The position numbers and the translations under genes are program-made. From positions 248,001-312,000 of the forward strand of contig NZ_RCCE01000001.1 in NCBI RefSeq assembly GCF_003663885.1: a stretch of 64,000 nt of DNA, written 5' to 3'. The notes below the pieces were generated by a model. It was not told the DNA's origin. It worked only from the letters and a program-made list of their open reading frames with translations, and did no database searches. Below, one piece after another: positions 8,322 through 16,537 of the stretch. Numbering within the stretch: position 1 is the stretch's first letter; the number at the start of each line of letters is the position of its first letter. Origin of the DNA: Litoreibacter meonggei. Lineage in GTDB: Bacteria; Pseudomonadota; Alphaproteobacteria; Rhodobacterales; Rhodobacteraceae.

Positions 8322-9227
8322 GTGATAATAAAGGAACAGCCCTCTGGATTGACACTTTTTGTAGAAATGCAGGGGTCCATTGTTCCACAGATCCTCTCAA
8401 AGATCGCCGGTTTCACGGTCTTTTCCAGCGCAATCATGGCTCTGGATACCCGTTTGGTTTTCATCCCACATGTTTCGCTCACAGCGATGAGTGTCTTCGG
8501 GATAGCGCTGTCGTTGTTCTTGGGGTTTCGCAATAATGCGGCCTACGATCGTTGGTGGGAGGGCCGCAAGCTTTGGGGTGGTATCATTGCCGACGTGCGC
8601 AATCTGGCCAAAACCTGCGAGATTTTCGTCCCCGACATCAAAGACCGCAAAGACATTCTGGATGTTGTTGTGGCTTTTGCACATTTCCACCGAGGCATGC
8701 TACGCGGTGTGGACGCCAGTAAAGACGCGGCAAACTGGATTGGCGTCGCAAACGCGGCCACTCTTGCAGGCAAAAGCAACAGCACCGATGGGGCATTGCG
8801 TGTGATCTCGGAACAGATCAGACATCTTCACGCGCAGGGTGCGATCAACGATTTTGGCCAGATTTCGATCGGCAAGATCATCACATCGCTTGGCCTGCAT
8901 CAGGCCGGTTGTGAGCGTATTGCAACGACCCCGCTGCCCTTCGTCTATTCCTTGCTGGTCCGCCGCACGACCTACCTCTATTGCCTCTTGCTGCCCTTCG
9001 CTCTGCTCGAAGTAGCGGGGCCGCTTTTGCCATTCTTCGTTGCCGTCGTTGCCTATGTTTTCTTTGGCTTACAAGCGGTGACAAATGAACTGGAGCATCC
9101 TTTCCGAATGGTCAAAAATGGCCTGCCTCTGGATGCGATGTGTCGGGTGGTCGAAATTTCGGTGTCAGAAGCAACAGACCGCGAACCGCCCCCAGCTCTC
9201 TCTGCGACCAATCACGTTTTAAGTTAG
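8322..9227 (+). CDS. Bestrophin-like (YneE/UPF0187) membrane channel protein
   Basis: About 301 residues with the bestrophin-like core: a hydrophobic helix near residues 20-40, ALSLFLGFRNNAAYDRWWEGRKLWG, and a C-terminal PFAL...HPF block with paired helices and NELEHPF. Bacterial homologues form pentameric ion channels; some are cation-selective and others anion channels. The frame opens at 8094 inside ridA, but family length and the AAAGGG site favour GTG 8322, giving MIIKEQPSGL as N-terminus. It follows RidA by 110 bases in the same direction and may be transcribed with the locus, although a link to betaine uptake or osmotic balance is speculative. Confidence 0.85.
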   Translation: MIIKEQPSGLTLFVEMQGSIVPQILSKIAGFTVFSSAIMALDTRLVFIPHVSLTAMSVFGIALSLFLGFRNNAAYDRWWEGRKLWGGIIADVRNLAKTCEIFVPDIKDRKDILDVVVAFAHFHRGMLRGVDASKDAANWIGVANAATLAGKSNSTDGALRVISEQIRHLHAQGAINDFGQISIGKIITSLGLHQAGCERIATTPLPFVYSLLVRRTTYLYCLLLPFALLEVAGPLLPFFVAVVAYVFFGLQAVTNELEHPFRMVKNGLPLDAMCRVVEISVSEATDREPPPALSATNHVLS

Positions 9228-9550
9228 AGATAGACGTGAATTCGGTTTGCTTCAGATGATCTCTTGATTGCATGTCGGGAACGGGATCTTGATTTTGGTA
9301 AAGCTGATTCAAACAGCAATTTGAATGGGGTTTGGCATCGCCGCAGGTTCTCATTCGTAACCGACTGCAACGAACATATGCCAGCCAAACCCAACGCCCT
9401 ACGACCGTTCAGCAATGACCGCTTCGGCGACTCGAAATTTGTCGTAGCGGGAATTTCGCCGCATAAGCGAAACAATGCTGCGTCAGCGAAGGTGGAAAAT
9501 CCAAGGTCGGTTTTGTCCCGCAAAGCGGACAAGCAAGCACCACGCCACGA
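9228..9550. other. Gene-free stretch with decayed dispersed-repeat look
   Basis: No supported gene. Short frames exist on both strands, but their predicted proteins are of the arginine/serine-rich kind often falsely called in Rhodobacterales intergenic DNA. The text contains words such as AATGACCGCTTCGGCGACT and CCCGCAAAGCGGACAAGC, which resemble dispersed non-coding repeats of this group. The acpP terminator starts at its right edge. Confidence 0.5.
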
Positions 9551-9582
9551 AAATAAAAAAATGGCGCCCCGAAGAGCGCCAT
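9551..9582 (-). terminator. Rho-independent terminator of acpP
   Basis: On the minus strand ATGGCGC and GCGCCAT form a 7-bp stem around an 8-base loop, followed by a run of seven T residues. It lies 32 bases beyond the acpP stop codon. Confidence 0.88.
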
Positions 9583-9613
9583 CTCTAATCTCGTCAAAGC
9601 CCTAAGCTTAAGC

Positions 9614-9847
9614 TCAGGAAGCTTCGGTGATGAATTTCGTTGCGTCGCCGAAAGTCTGGATGGTTTCTGCAGCGTCGTCTGGGATTTCGATCCCGAACTC
9701 TTCTTCGAACGCCATAACCAGCTCAACGGTGTCGAGGCTGTCTGCGCCCAGATCGTCGATGAACGATGCGTTTTCAACAACTTTGTCTTCTTCTACACCA
9801 AGGTGCTCGACAACGATCTTTTTAACGCGGTCTGCGATATCGCTCAT
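9614..9847 (-). CDS. acpP: Acyl carrier protein
   Basis: A 77-residue acidic acyl carrier protein. The [26 protein letters not shown] motif region holds the phosphopantetheine-attachment serine of DSLD. It carries growing acyl chains in type II fatty-acid synthesis. The start [12 protein letters not shown] is chosen over an upstream in-frame ATG because it is the family start and has an AGGA-type site just upstream. It lies downstream of fabG on the same strand after 217 bases, the usual order, and ends at a clear terminator. Confidence 0.97.
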   Translation of the reverse strand: MSDIADRVKKIVVEHLGVEEDKVVENASFIDDLGADSLDTVELVMAFEEEFGIEIPDDAAETIQTFGDATKFITEAS

Positions 9848-10064
9848 GTTGTATTCCTCGTAGTTGCTCGGGGCTGGCCCGATATGTTGCGGACAGGTTT
9901 CCCCGCCCAAGTGGTGTGGCCATTTGGCCTGTTATACTCGCCGCATACACGGCAACCGAGGGTCCCCCCGGCAATATCTGCGCCGCCTATAGCACACCAA
10001 ATAGGGAACGCAAACGCTTATGCAACCCCAATTTAACCATAGGTAAGGCGTGGCATACCAGCGC

Positions 10065-10802
10065 TTAGATCATCGCCATTCCGCCATTCACATGCAGCGT
10101 AGTGCCCGTAGTATAGCCCGCTTCAGCGCTGGCAAGATAGAGGGCAGCAGCCGCAATTTCGCCCGCATCGCCCATCCGGCCAGCAGGAATTTGCCCAAGG
10201 ATGCCAGCCTTTTGGTCATCCGTCAGCTTCTCGGTCATCGGCGTGGTGATAAAGCCCGGCGCAATGCAGTTGACGGTGATCCCCCGCGACGCGACCTCGT
10301 AGGCCAGCGACTTGGACATACCGACCATGCCCGCCTTCGACGCCGCGTAGTTGCCCTGCCCCGGATTGCCCGTGGCCCCGACAACGCTGGAGATATTCAC
10401 GATCCGCCCCCACCGCGACTTCATCATGCCGCGCAACACGCCTTTGCAAAGCTTGAAGGTCGAGGTCAGGTTAACGTCGATCACCGACTGCCATTCGTCA
10501 TCCGACATGCGCATGAACAGGTTGTCGCGGGTGATGCCGGCGTTGTTGACCAGAATGTCCACCGCGCCCATCGCCTCCACCGCCTGCTTGGGCAGCGCGT
10601 CGACGGCGTCAAAGTCGCTCAGGTTGCACGGCAACACATGCGCGCGCTCCCCCAACTCGGCGGCAAGAGCCTCCAGCGGCTCGACCCGTGTGCCGGACAG
10701 ACCGACCGTTGCGCCCTGCGCGTGCAAGATTTTGGCAATCTCTCCGCCGATCCCGCCGGACGCACCTGTCACAAGCGCCGATTTTCCTTCTAAGTTAAAC
10801 AT
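10065..10802 (-). CDS. fabG: 3-oxoacyl-ACP reductase FabG
   Basis: A 245-residue short-chain dehydrogenase. It shows the NADP-binding TGASGGIGGEI motif near residue 13, the NNAGITRDNL block typical of FabG, and the catalytic serine and YAASKAG tyrosine/lysine of the SDR triad. It reduces 3-oxoacyl-ACP in the elongation cycle. It lies between fabD and acpP, separated from fabD by a lipoprotein gene that ends 24 bases upstream of its start. Confidence 0.97.
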   Translation of the reverse strand: MFNLEGKSALVTGASGGIGGEIAKILHAQGATVGLSGTRVEPLEALAAELGERAHVLPCNLSDFDAVDALPKQAVEAMGAVDILVNNAGITRDNLFMRMSDDEWQSVIDVNLTSTFKLCKGVLRGMMKSRWGRIVNISSVVGATGNPGQGNYAASKAGMVGMSKSLAYEVASRGITVNCIAPGFITTPMTEKLTDDQKAGILGQIPAGRMGDAGEIAAAALYLASAEAGYTTGTTLHVNGGMAMI

Positions 10803-10826
10803 CTTACTGCCCTTTCTTAATGTGTC

Positions 10827-11387
10827 TCAGCGTGTCACCACGCCGTATTTAATCAATTCGCCTCGCGTCATGACATGCACCTCGTTGAACGATGCGGCCT
10901 CTACCGTGAACCAGTAGAAGGCGTCAGACCCCAGCATATCCTCGATATAGCCCCGCGTCGGTTCGTGCTGCTTTGATCCCCGCGGGTAATCCCGCGCCGA
11001 ACCGAAGCCGGTCTCCCACTCATGCACGCCCACCACGGCGCCCGCAGGCACCGTGCGTTGCACCCCTGCCAGAAACAGGTCCACCCCGCCGGAAAACACT
11101 TCCGAGCTTGGCAACATCCGCGTCGCCAGCCCCCGTTCGCGCAGGGTGTAGCCCATCTCGGCCACCACCTCGTCATCCAGTGAGCCGTCGATCTGGCCCA
11201 GCACCACTTCGCGCAGGGCCGGATTGCTGTCCAAAACATCGACAAACTGCCGCAAGGCCCGCGTGTTGATAACACCGTCCATGCGCAGACTTTGCCCGTC
11301 GACCTGCATTTGCAGGGTCTGGGACATGTTCTCCACCGTCCCGCAGCCCGCCACGAGGGCGAGCGAGAGCAGTCGGGCTTTAAGCAT
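10827..11387 (-). CDS. ClpP/crotonase-fold lipoprotein (COG3904-like)
   Basis: A 186-residue protein starting with a lipoprotein signal: a short hydrophobic run ending in VAGC, predicted acylated Cys15. The rest resembles the periplasmic ClpP-like group (COG3904): GVINTRALRQFVDVLDSNPALREVVL-type strand-helix order, then VFSGGVDLFLAG with possible nucleophile Ser99, and VGVHEW with His122. Function in the family is unknown; some relatives have lost active-site residues. Its start overlaps the fabD stop by eight bases and fabG follows after 24 bases, so it is co-expressed with fatty-acid synthesis genes. A role in envelope or lipid homeostasis is inference. The fold call is by pattern. Confidence 0.7.
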   Translation of the reverse strand: MLKARLLSLALVAGCGTVENMSQTLQMQVDGQSLRMDGVINTRALRQFVDVLDSNPALREVVLGQIDGSLDDEVVAEMGYTLRERGLATRMLPSSEVFSGGVDLFLAGVQRTVPAGAVVGVHEWETGFGSARDYPRGSKQHEPTRGYIEDMLGSDAFYWFTVEAASFNEVHVMTRGELIKYGVVTR

Positions 11388-12318
11388 TCAACGCTTCCAC
11401 CGCAGCCTTGACGTCATCCGCCGAGCCGATCGCCCGCGTGCCAATGTCGCGGTTGATGCGGCGGATCATGCCGGATAGGGCCTTGCCCGCGCCAATCTCC
11501 CAAATCTCGGTCACGCCTTGCGTACCCATATAGTCAACGCTTTCGCGCCAGCGGACGGAGCCTGTGATCTGCTCGACCAACAGCGTGCGGATGGTTGACG
11601 AACTGCTCACCGAGGACGCCAATACGTTCGCTACCAACGGAACGGACGGGTCCTCGATATCCACATCGTCCAAGGCTTCGGCCATGGCGCGCGCCGCGGG
11701 CTCCATCAAGGCACAGTGAAACGGCGCGCTGACGGGCAACAGCACCGCGCGCTTGGCACCGCGCGCTTTGGCAAGCTCCACCGCGCGCTCCACGGCCCCT
11801 TTGTGGCCGGAGACCACAACCTGGCTGGGATCATTGTCATTGGCGGCTTGGCACACTTCATCGCCCGCGGCCTGCTCGGCCACGGCTTGAACCGTCTCGA
11901 AGTCCAAGCCCAATAACGCAGCCATCGCGCCGACGCCTACCGGCACGGCCTCCTGCATCGCCAAGCCACGTGTGCGCAGCAAGCGGGCGGTGTTTGCCAC
12001 GGAAATGGACCCTGCCGCCGCGAGTGCCGAATATTCCCCAAGCGAATGCCCCGCCACGAAGGACGCGGCGTCAACGCCGATCCCTTCGGATTTCAACGCC
12101 GCCATCACCGCCAAGGACGTTGCCATCAGTGCGGGTTGCGCGTTCTGGGTCAGGGTCAGTGTGTCCTGCTCGCCTTCCCAAATCAAAGCGGACAGCTTCT
12201 CGCCCAAGGCCTCGTCAACCTCGTCAAACACGGCTTTGGCTTCTGGATAGGCCTCAGCCAGATCGCGTCCCATCCCGATGGTCTGGGCCCCTTGGCCCGG
12301 AAATACAAATGCGCGCAT
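11380..12318 (-). CDS. fabD: Malonyl-CoA:ACP transacylase FabD
   Basis: A 312-residue malonyl transferase with FPGQGAQ at the N-terminus, the nucleophile serine in GHSLGEYSALAAAG, and the histidine of SAPFHCALM near residue 200. It loads malonate from malonyl-CoA onto ACP. It is the first gene of the fabD-lipoprotein-fabG-acpP run on the minus strand. The 228-base gap to the divergent cupin gene should carry both promoters. Confidence 0.97.
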   Translation of the reverse strand: MRAFVFPGQGAQTIGMGRDLAEAYPEAKAVFDEVDEALGEKLSALIWEGEQDTLTLTQNAQPALMATSLAVMAALKSEGIGVDAASFVAGHSLGEYSALAAAGSISVANTARLLRTRGLAMQEAVPVGVGAMAALLGLDFETVQAVAEQAAGDEVCQAANDNDPSQVVVSGHKGAVERAVELAKARGAKRAVLLPVSAPFHCALMEPAARAMAEALDDVDIEDPSVPLVANVLASSVSSSSTIRTLLVEQITGSVRWRESVDYMGTQGVTEIWEIGAGKALSGMIRRINRDIGTRAIGSADDVKAAVEALNA

Positions 12319-12546
12319 ATGGCTGCTCCCCTGTTCGTTTGTGGTGTTTTTTAAAGGTCTAGCCGACCGGATGCCCCCTCACAAGCACCGCGCGGTGCTT
12401 CGCGCACAAAACCTGTGCGCCGGTTCGCAGTTTCGGGGCCATGTTATAGATGGTCACTCAAAGAAAGCTGCCCTAAGTTTCGGCATCGCTTTGCCCCATT
12501 TTAAACCGGTCAGGCGCGTCCGACAGCCAACAAGGGAGATTGTAAG

Positions 12547-12921
12547 ATGAAACCGCAAAAACCCGCCCAACACGTGAAACATGCCGACTGGAAGTCGGAC
12601 AAGGATGATTGGAAAGGCGTGGTCGGGGGCGCGCTGATCGATTCCGACGTCACGGTCTTGTTCTACGCCACCGACGAGGTCGGTGTCGGCCCCAAATGGC
12701 ATGTGCATCCCTATGACGAGATTTTTATCCTCCGCAAAGGCCGCGCCCGTTTCACCATCGGCGACAAGGTGATCGAAGCCTCCGAAGGTGATGTTTTGAT
12801 GGGCCCCGCTGCGGTCCCGCATAAATACGAGAACCTTGGGCCGGGTCGTCTGGAAAGCATCGACATCCATCTAAGCCGCGAATGGATACAGACCGACCTG
12901 GTCGATCCCGACGCGACCTGA
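12547..12921 (+). CDS. Small cupin-domain protein
   Basis: A 124-residue single-domain cupin. Motif 1 is visible as WHVHPYDEIFILRKGRARF, with two histidines and a glutamate for metal binding. Motif 2 appears as GDVLMGPAAVPHKYENLG, with a third histidine. Cupins of this size bind Fe, Mn or Zn and can be isomerases, dioxygenases or sensors, so no reaction can be assigned. AAGGGAG precedes the start. It is followed after 93 bases by the b561-YceI fusion gene in the same direction, possibly as one unit. Confidence 0.85.
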   Translation: MKPQKPAQHVKHADWKSDKDDWKGVVGGALIDSDVTVLFYATDEVGVGPKWHVHPYDEIFILRKGRARFTIGDKVIEASEGDVLMGPAAVPHKYENLGPGRLESIDIHLSREWIQTDLVDPDAT

Positions 12922-13014
12922 ACAACCACCGGTCGCAGCGATGCACAGTTTCGTGCATTCAGCTTCCGGCACAACGCGTCTAGATTGGCGCTCGACCAGA
13001 AACAGGAACATCCC

Positions 13015-14223
13015 ATGCGCGGCAACAGCACGACGACCTACGGGTCCGTCACCAAAAGTTTCCACTGGCTGATCGCCCTGCTGATCATCACCATGATCCC
13101 GCTGGGCATCTACGCCAACGGCCTGCCCTATGACACAGGCGCGGCGCTGGCGTTCAAAGCGCAGATGTTCTCGATCCACAAAACCCTCGGCGTGTTCATC
13201 TTCTTCACCGCACTGGCCCGCATCGCGTGGGCCATCTCGCAGCCCAAACCGGCATTGCTGAACGCGGACAAGCGGTTGGAGGCCATGTTGGCGGAACTCG
13301 TCCACTGGACGCTTTATGCCGCCTTGGTGCTGGTGCCGCTGACGGGGTGGATTCACCACGCCGCGACCACCGGATTCGCACCGATCTGGTGGCCGTTCGG
13401 GCAAGGCCTGCCTTTCGTGCCGAAGGACGACAGTTTCGCGCATATCTTTGCCTCCCTGCACATCGTGTTCGAGCGGGTTTTGGCGATCTCCATCATCCTG
13501 CACGTGGCGGGCGCGTTGAAGCACCACTTCATCGACAAAGACATAACCCTGAGACGCATGACCCCCGGCATCACCGAGCCTGACAGCGTACCCGCGCAAC
13601 ACCGCTCGGCCTTGCCAATCCTTGGTGCGGTCGGCGCTTATCTGCTAGCCATGGTGGTCGGGGCCAATCTGGGGATGTTCGCCGCGCCTGTGCAGCAGCA
13701 ATCTCTTGCGCCCGCAGCCTCCAGTTTGGAAACCGTCGAGAGCGGCTGGACCGTGCAAGACGGCACATTGGCCATCACCGTGCGCCAGTTGGGCAGCGAC
13801 GTGCAGGGCAGCTTTGCCGATTGGACCGCCGCTATTAACTTTTCCGAAACACCCGATGCGAACGGTCGCCACGGCGATGTGGAGGTTCAAATTTCGGTAG
13901 GCTCGCTCACCCTCGGCTCGGTCACCAGCCAAGCTATGGGCGCGGATTTCTTGGATGCGGCGACCCACGACACCGCAGTGTTCAAGGCGGACATTCTTGC
14001 AGACGCTGACACCTACAAGGCCGAAGGCACCCTGACGCTCAAAGGCGTGGAAACCCCTGTGGTCCTACCGTTCTCGCTGCAAATCGACGGGGATACCGCC
14101 GTGATGCAGGGCCAGACGCGGCTGAACCGCACCAGTTTCAACATCGGGGAAAGCTACCCTGACGAAAGCTCTCTGGGCTTTGACGTGGCCGTCACGGTCA
14201 ACCTGACCGCCACCCGCAACTAG
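13015..14223 (+). CDS. Cytochrome b561-YceI fusion protein
   Basis: A 402-residue two-part protein. Residues 1-185 form a cytochrome b561 domain of four membrane helices with haem-ligand histidines (His17 in SFHW, His55 in SIHKTLG, and later LVHW and LHVAGALKHH). A further helix at about 200-225 leads into a YceI/lipocalin-like domain (about 240-400, ending LGFDVAVTVNL), probably periplasmic. YceI domains bind isoprenoid lipids such as ubiquinone precursors, and b561 domains exchange electrons with quinones, so a periplasmic quinone-linked redox role is plausible. ATG 13015 is used for its AGGA site; TTG 12985 also opens the frame. Its stop shares the palindrome CTAG with the stop of the convergent otnK gene. 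Confidence 0.9.
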   Translation: MRGNSTTTYGSVTKSFHWLIALLIITMIPLGIYANGLPYDTGAALAFKAQMFSIHKTLGVFIFFTALARIAWAISQPKPALLNADKRLEAMLAELVHWTLYAALVLVPLTGWIHHAATTGFAPIWWPFGQGLPFVPKDDSFAHIFASLHIVFERVLAISIILHVAGALKHHFIDKDITLRRMTPGITEPDSVPAQHRSALPILGAVGAYLLAMVVGANLGMFAAPVQQQSLAPAASSLETVESGWTVQDGTLAITVRQLGSDVQGSFADWTAAINFSETPDANGRHGDVEVQISVGSLTLGSVTSQAMGADFLDAATHDTAVFKADILADADTYKAEGTLTLKGVETPVVLPFSLQIDGDTAVMQGQTRLNRTSFNIGESYPDESSLGFDVAVTVNLTATRN

Positions 14224-15476
14224 AGCTTGGCAAGCGCGTCCGCAAAGAAGCTCTCCGCGCCGAAATTGCCGGATTTGAGGGTCAGGGCGATGTCGTGACC
14301 GTCGCTTGTGGCAAAGCACCATGGCACCCCCGGCGCGATCTCCGCGCCGATGGTCAGTTGCGTCACGCCAAGCGCCTTGGTCACAGCACCAGAGGTCTCG
14401 CCTCCCGCCACCACAAAACGGCGCACGCCCAACTCGCGGGCTTTCACGGCAAGGGCGGCCAAGGCGTCTTCGACCACGCGGCCCGCTTTGGTGACGCCCA
14501 GTTTTTCTTGTGCGGCTTTCACCGATGAAGGCTCCGCTGTGGCGTAGATGATCTTGTCGCTACCCACAGGCTGCTTCTCCAACCACGCCAGCGCCTCATC
14601 CACGCCGTTTTCGGCCAGATCAAGCGGGTCCAAGCGGTAGCCGTCGGCTTGATCCAGATACGCCGCGACCTGCGCGCGGGTCATGGCGGAGCAACTGCCC
14701 GACAGCACGATCGCGCCGTCAGCCAAGTCAGGTGCTTCCATCTTCGGTGCGTCAGCGGCAAGGGTTCCGTCTTTCAGATACAGCGCCGGCAAAGCCATCG
14801 CCACGGCGCTGCCCCCCGTCAGGAACGGCATGTCGCGGCAGGCTTCGGAAATCACATACAGGTCGTCATTCGACACCGCATCCACCACCACATGCATCAC
14901 GCCCTCGCGCTTCAGGTCAGACAAGCGCTCGCTCAGGGCCTCCGCCCCCTTCTCGACCACCAAGCGGTTCGCCAGCCCCACGGGGCGCGTCACCTGAGGC
15001 TCCAACAGGCGCATCAAATTGCTGTCGCGCATGGGTGTCAGCGGGTGGTCTTTCATCGGGCTCTCGGCCAATGGCTGCTCGCCCACGAACAGGTAGCCCA
15101 TGAAGATCGCGCGGCCATTTTCGGGGAATGCGGGGCAGTAGATCGTCTGCTCCGCCCCCAGCTTCGCCATCAAGGCTTCTGCAACAGGGCCGATATTGCC
15201 GTCCGCCGTGCTGTCAAAGGTTGAGCAATACTTCCAAAAGAACCGCCGAGCGCCCGCAGCCTGCAACCAGTCCAGCGCGCGCAGGCATTCGGCAACAGCG
15301 TCCGCGACAGGCTCCGTGCGGCACTTGAGAGCGATCACCTCGAACGCGGCAGTATCTGTGGGCGGCGCGTTAGGCACGCCCATATGCAGGTTCACCTTTA
15401 CGCCAGAGCGCGCCAGTAGCCCCGCCAGATCGGTCGCCCCGGTGAAGTCGTCGGCAATGCAGCCCAGAACGGTCAT
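14220..15476 (-). CDS. otnK: 3-oxo-tetronate kinase (four-carbon acid sugar kinase)
   Basis: A 418-residue member of the DUF1537/OtnK family. The N-terminal sugar-binding part has LGCIADDFTGATDLAGLLA and the C-terminal nucleotide-binding part has GGETSGAVTKALGV. Members phosphorylate 3-oxo-tetronate to the 4-phosphate in L-threonate or D-erythronate breakdown. Its start overlaps the stop of the dehydrogenase gene as ATGA, which supports the pairing with LtnD. The isomerase OtnI and decarboxylase OtnC are not present nearby, so they must be elsewhere if the pathway is complete. Confidence 0.9.
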   Translation of the reverse strand: MTVLGCIADDFTGATDLAGLLARSGVKVNLHMGVPNAPPTDTAAFEVIALKCRTEPVADAVAECLRALDWLQAAGARRFFWKYCSTFDSTADGNIGPVAEALMAKLGAEQTIYCPAFPENGRAIFMGYLFVGEQPLAESPMKDHPLTPMRDSNLMRLLEPQVTRPVGLANRLVVEKGAEALSERLSDLKREGVMHVVVDAVSNDDLYVISEACRDMPFLTGGSAVAMALPALYLKDGTLAADAPKMEAPDLADGAIVLSGSCSAMTRAQVAAYLDQADGYRLDPLDLAENGVDEALAWLEKQPVGSDKIIYATAEPSSVKAAQEKLGVTKAGRVVEDALAALAVKARELGVRRFVVAGGETSGAVTKALGVTQLTIGAEIAPGVPWCFATSDGHDIALTLKSGNFGAESFFADALAKL

Positions 15477-16372
15477 GACATGCCCGGCAGTTTGATGCCG
15501 CCTTTGGCTGCCAGCAGTTTCGCCACCGCCGCATCATCTTCGCGGCCCATGCCAGCGGCGGACGCCTCCTTGAACAGCCCAAGCGCAGTTTGGGACAAAG
15601 GCACCGGATGATTGCCCGCCTCGCCCGTCACGATGCCCAAATCCTTCACGAAAATATCCACCGCCGAATGGGGCGTGTAGTCCCCTTCAACGATATGCGC
15701 GCCACGGTTTCCGAACATCCACGAGTTGCCCGCACATTCCTGAATGACCTCGTGCAACACGCCAAGATCAAGCCCGATCTTCGCCCCCAAGGTCAGCGCC
15801 TCGGCGGCGGCGGCGATGTGGACGCCAGCCAGAAGTTGGTTAATCATCTTGACTTGCGAGCCTTTGCCCGCCTCATCCCCCAATCGGTAGACCTTGGTGG
15901 CAATCGCGTCTAGACAAGGCCCTGCCTTGTCAAATGCCTCCGCACGGCCAGAGGCCATGATCGTCATCTCGCCCGTCAACGCCTTTACCGAGCCGCCGGA
16001 GACTGGTCCATCGATAGCCAACATACCAGCCGCTTCCACCCGCGCCGCCAGATCGACCGCGCGCGATGGCTCCATCGTCACGCAGGTCACAAAGACGGTG
16101 CCGTCCTGCGCCGCCGCAACCGCTCCGCCTGCACCGAACAGGACATCTTCTGCCTGCGCGCCGTTCACGACGAAAATGAACACGACGTCAGCCCCCGCGC
16201 AGGCGTCACTCACCGAGGTAAAGCTCGTGCCGCCCTCGGCGGTGAATTTCTCCAACACGTCGGCGCGGATATCTACGCCTCGCGTTGCAATGCCAACGCG
16301 CAGCAGCGATACCGCCGCACCCCACCCCATCGAGCCAAGCCCAATGACCGCAGCAGTCATTTGTTTTGTCAT
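15473..16372 (-). CDS. ltnD: L-threonate dehydrogenase-like 3-hydroxyacid dehydrogenase
   Basis: A 299-residue member of the 3-hydroxyisobutyrate dehydrogenase superfamily. It shows the NAD-binding motif GLGSMGWGAA near residue 12, the DGPVSGGSVKALTGEMTIM substrate block and catalytic lysine region KMINQLLAGVHIAAAAEA. Coupling to OtnK by ATGA makes oxidation of L-threonate to 2-oxo-tetronate the likely reaction, rather than hydroxyisobutyrate. GGGAGGG lies four bases before the ATG at 16372; a second ATG four codons on is poorly spaced. An AT-rich palindrome 16389-16423 in front is a possible operator. Confidence 0.87.
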   Translation of the reverse strand: MTKQMTAAVIGLGSMGWGAAVSLLRVGIATRGVDIRADVLEKFTAEGGTSFTSVSDACAGADVVFIFVVNGAQAEDVLFGAGGAVAAAQDGTVFVTCVTMEPSRAVDLAARVEAAGMLAIDGPVSGGSVKALTGEMTIMASGRAEAFDKAGPCLDAIATKVYRLGDEAGKGSQVKMINQLLAGVHIAAAAEALTLGAKIGLDLGVLHEVIQECAGNSWMFGNRGAHIVEGDYTPHSAVDIFVKDLGIVTGEAGNHPVPLSQTALGLFKEASAAGMGREDDAAVAKLLAAKGGIKLPGMS

Positions 16373-16388
16373 CAGGCCCTCCCAAGCG

Positions 16389-16423
16389 CAAATTTCAAGA
16401 TTTTATAATAATTTCAAAATTTG
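16389..16423. promoter_or_regulatory. AT-rich palindrome, candidate operator for ltnD-otnK
   Basis: CAAATTT and AAATTTG bound a 35-base imperfect palindrome whose centre is TTATAATAA, itself a perfect 9-base palindrome. It lies 17 bases upstream of ltnD. AT-rich dyads of this kind are common GntR- or DeoR-type operators. No such regulator is encoded beside it. Confidence 0.45.
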
Positions 16424-16480
16424 TGCCGTTTTTCGAGAATACTGTCAATCGTCGTTCGGCCTGCAATAGCCCCAAAACGC

Positions 16481-16517
16481 AAAAAGCCCCGCCCGGCTCA
16501 TAACGCCGGACGGGGCT
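16481..16517 (-). terminator. Rho-independent terminator of yceI
   Basis: On the minus strand a GC-rich 13-bp stem (AGCCCCG...CGGGGCT type, one mismatch) with a 7-base loop is followed by TTTTT. It lies 21 bases after the YceI stop. Confidence 0.85.
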
Positions 16518-16537
16518 ATAACGCTTGAGCAACCGGA

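Noticed and set aside
9224-9605. Frames of about 100 residues on both strands between the bestrophin gene and acpP
   Set aside because: Low-complexity Arg/Ser/Ala composition typical of false calls in this repeat-like DNA; they overlap the acpP terminator or bestrophin end.
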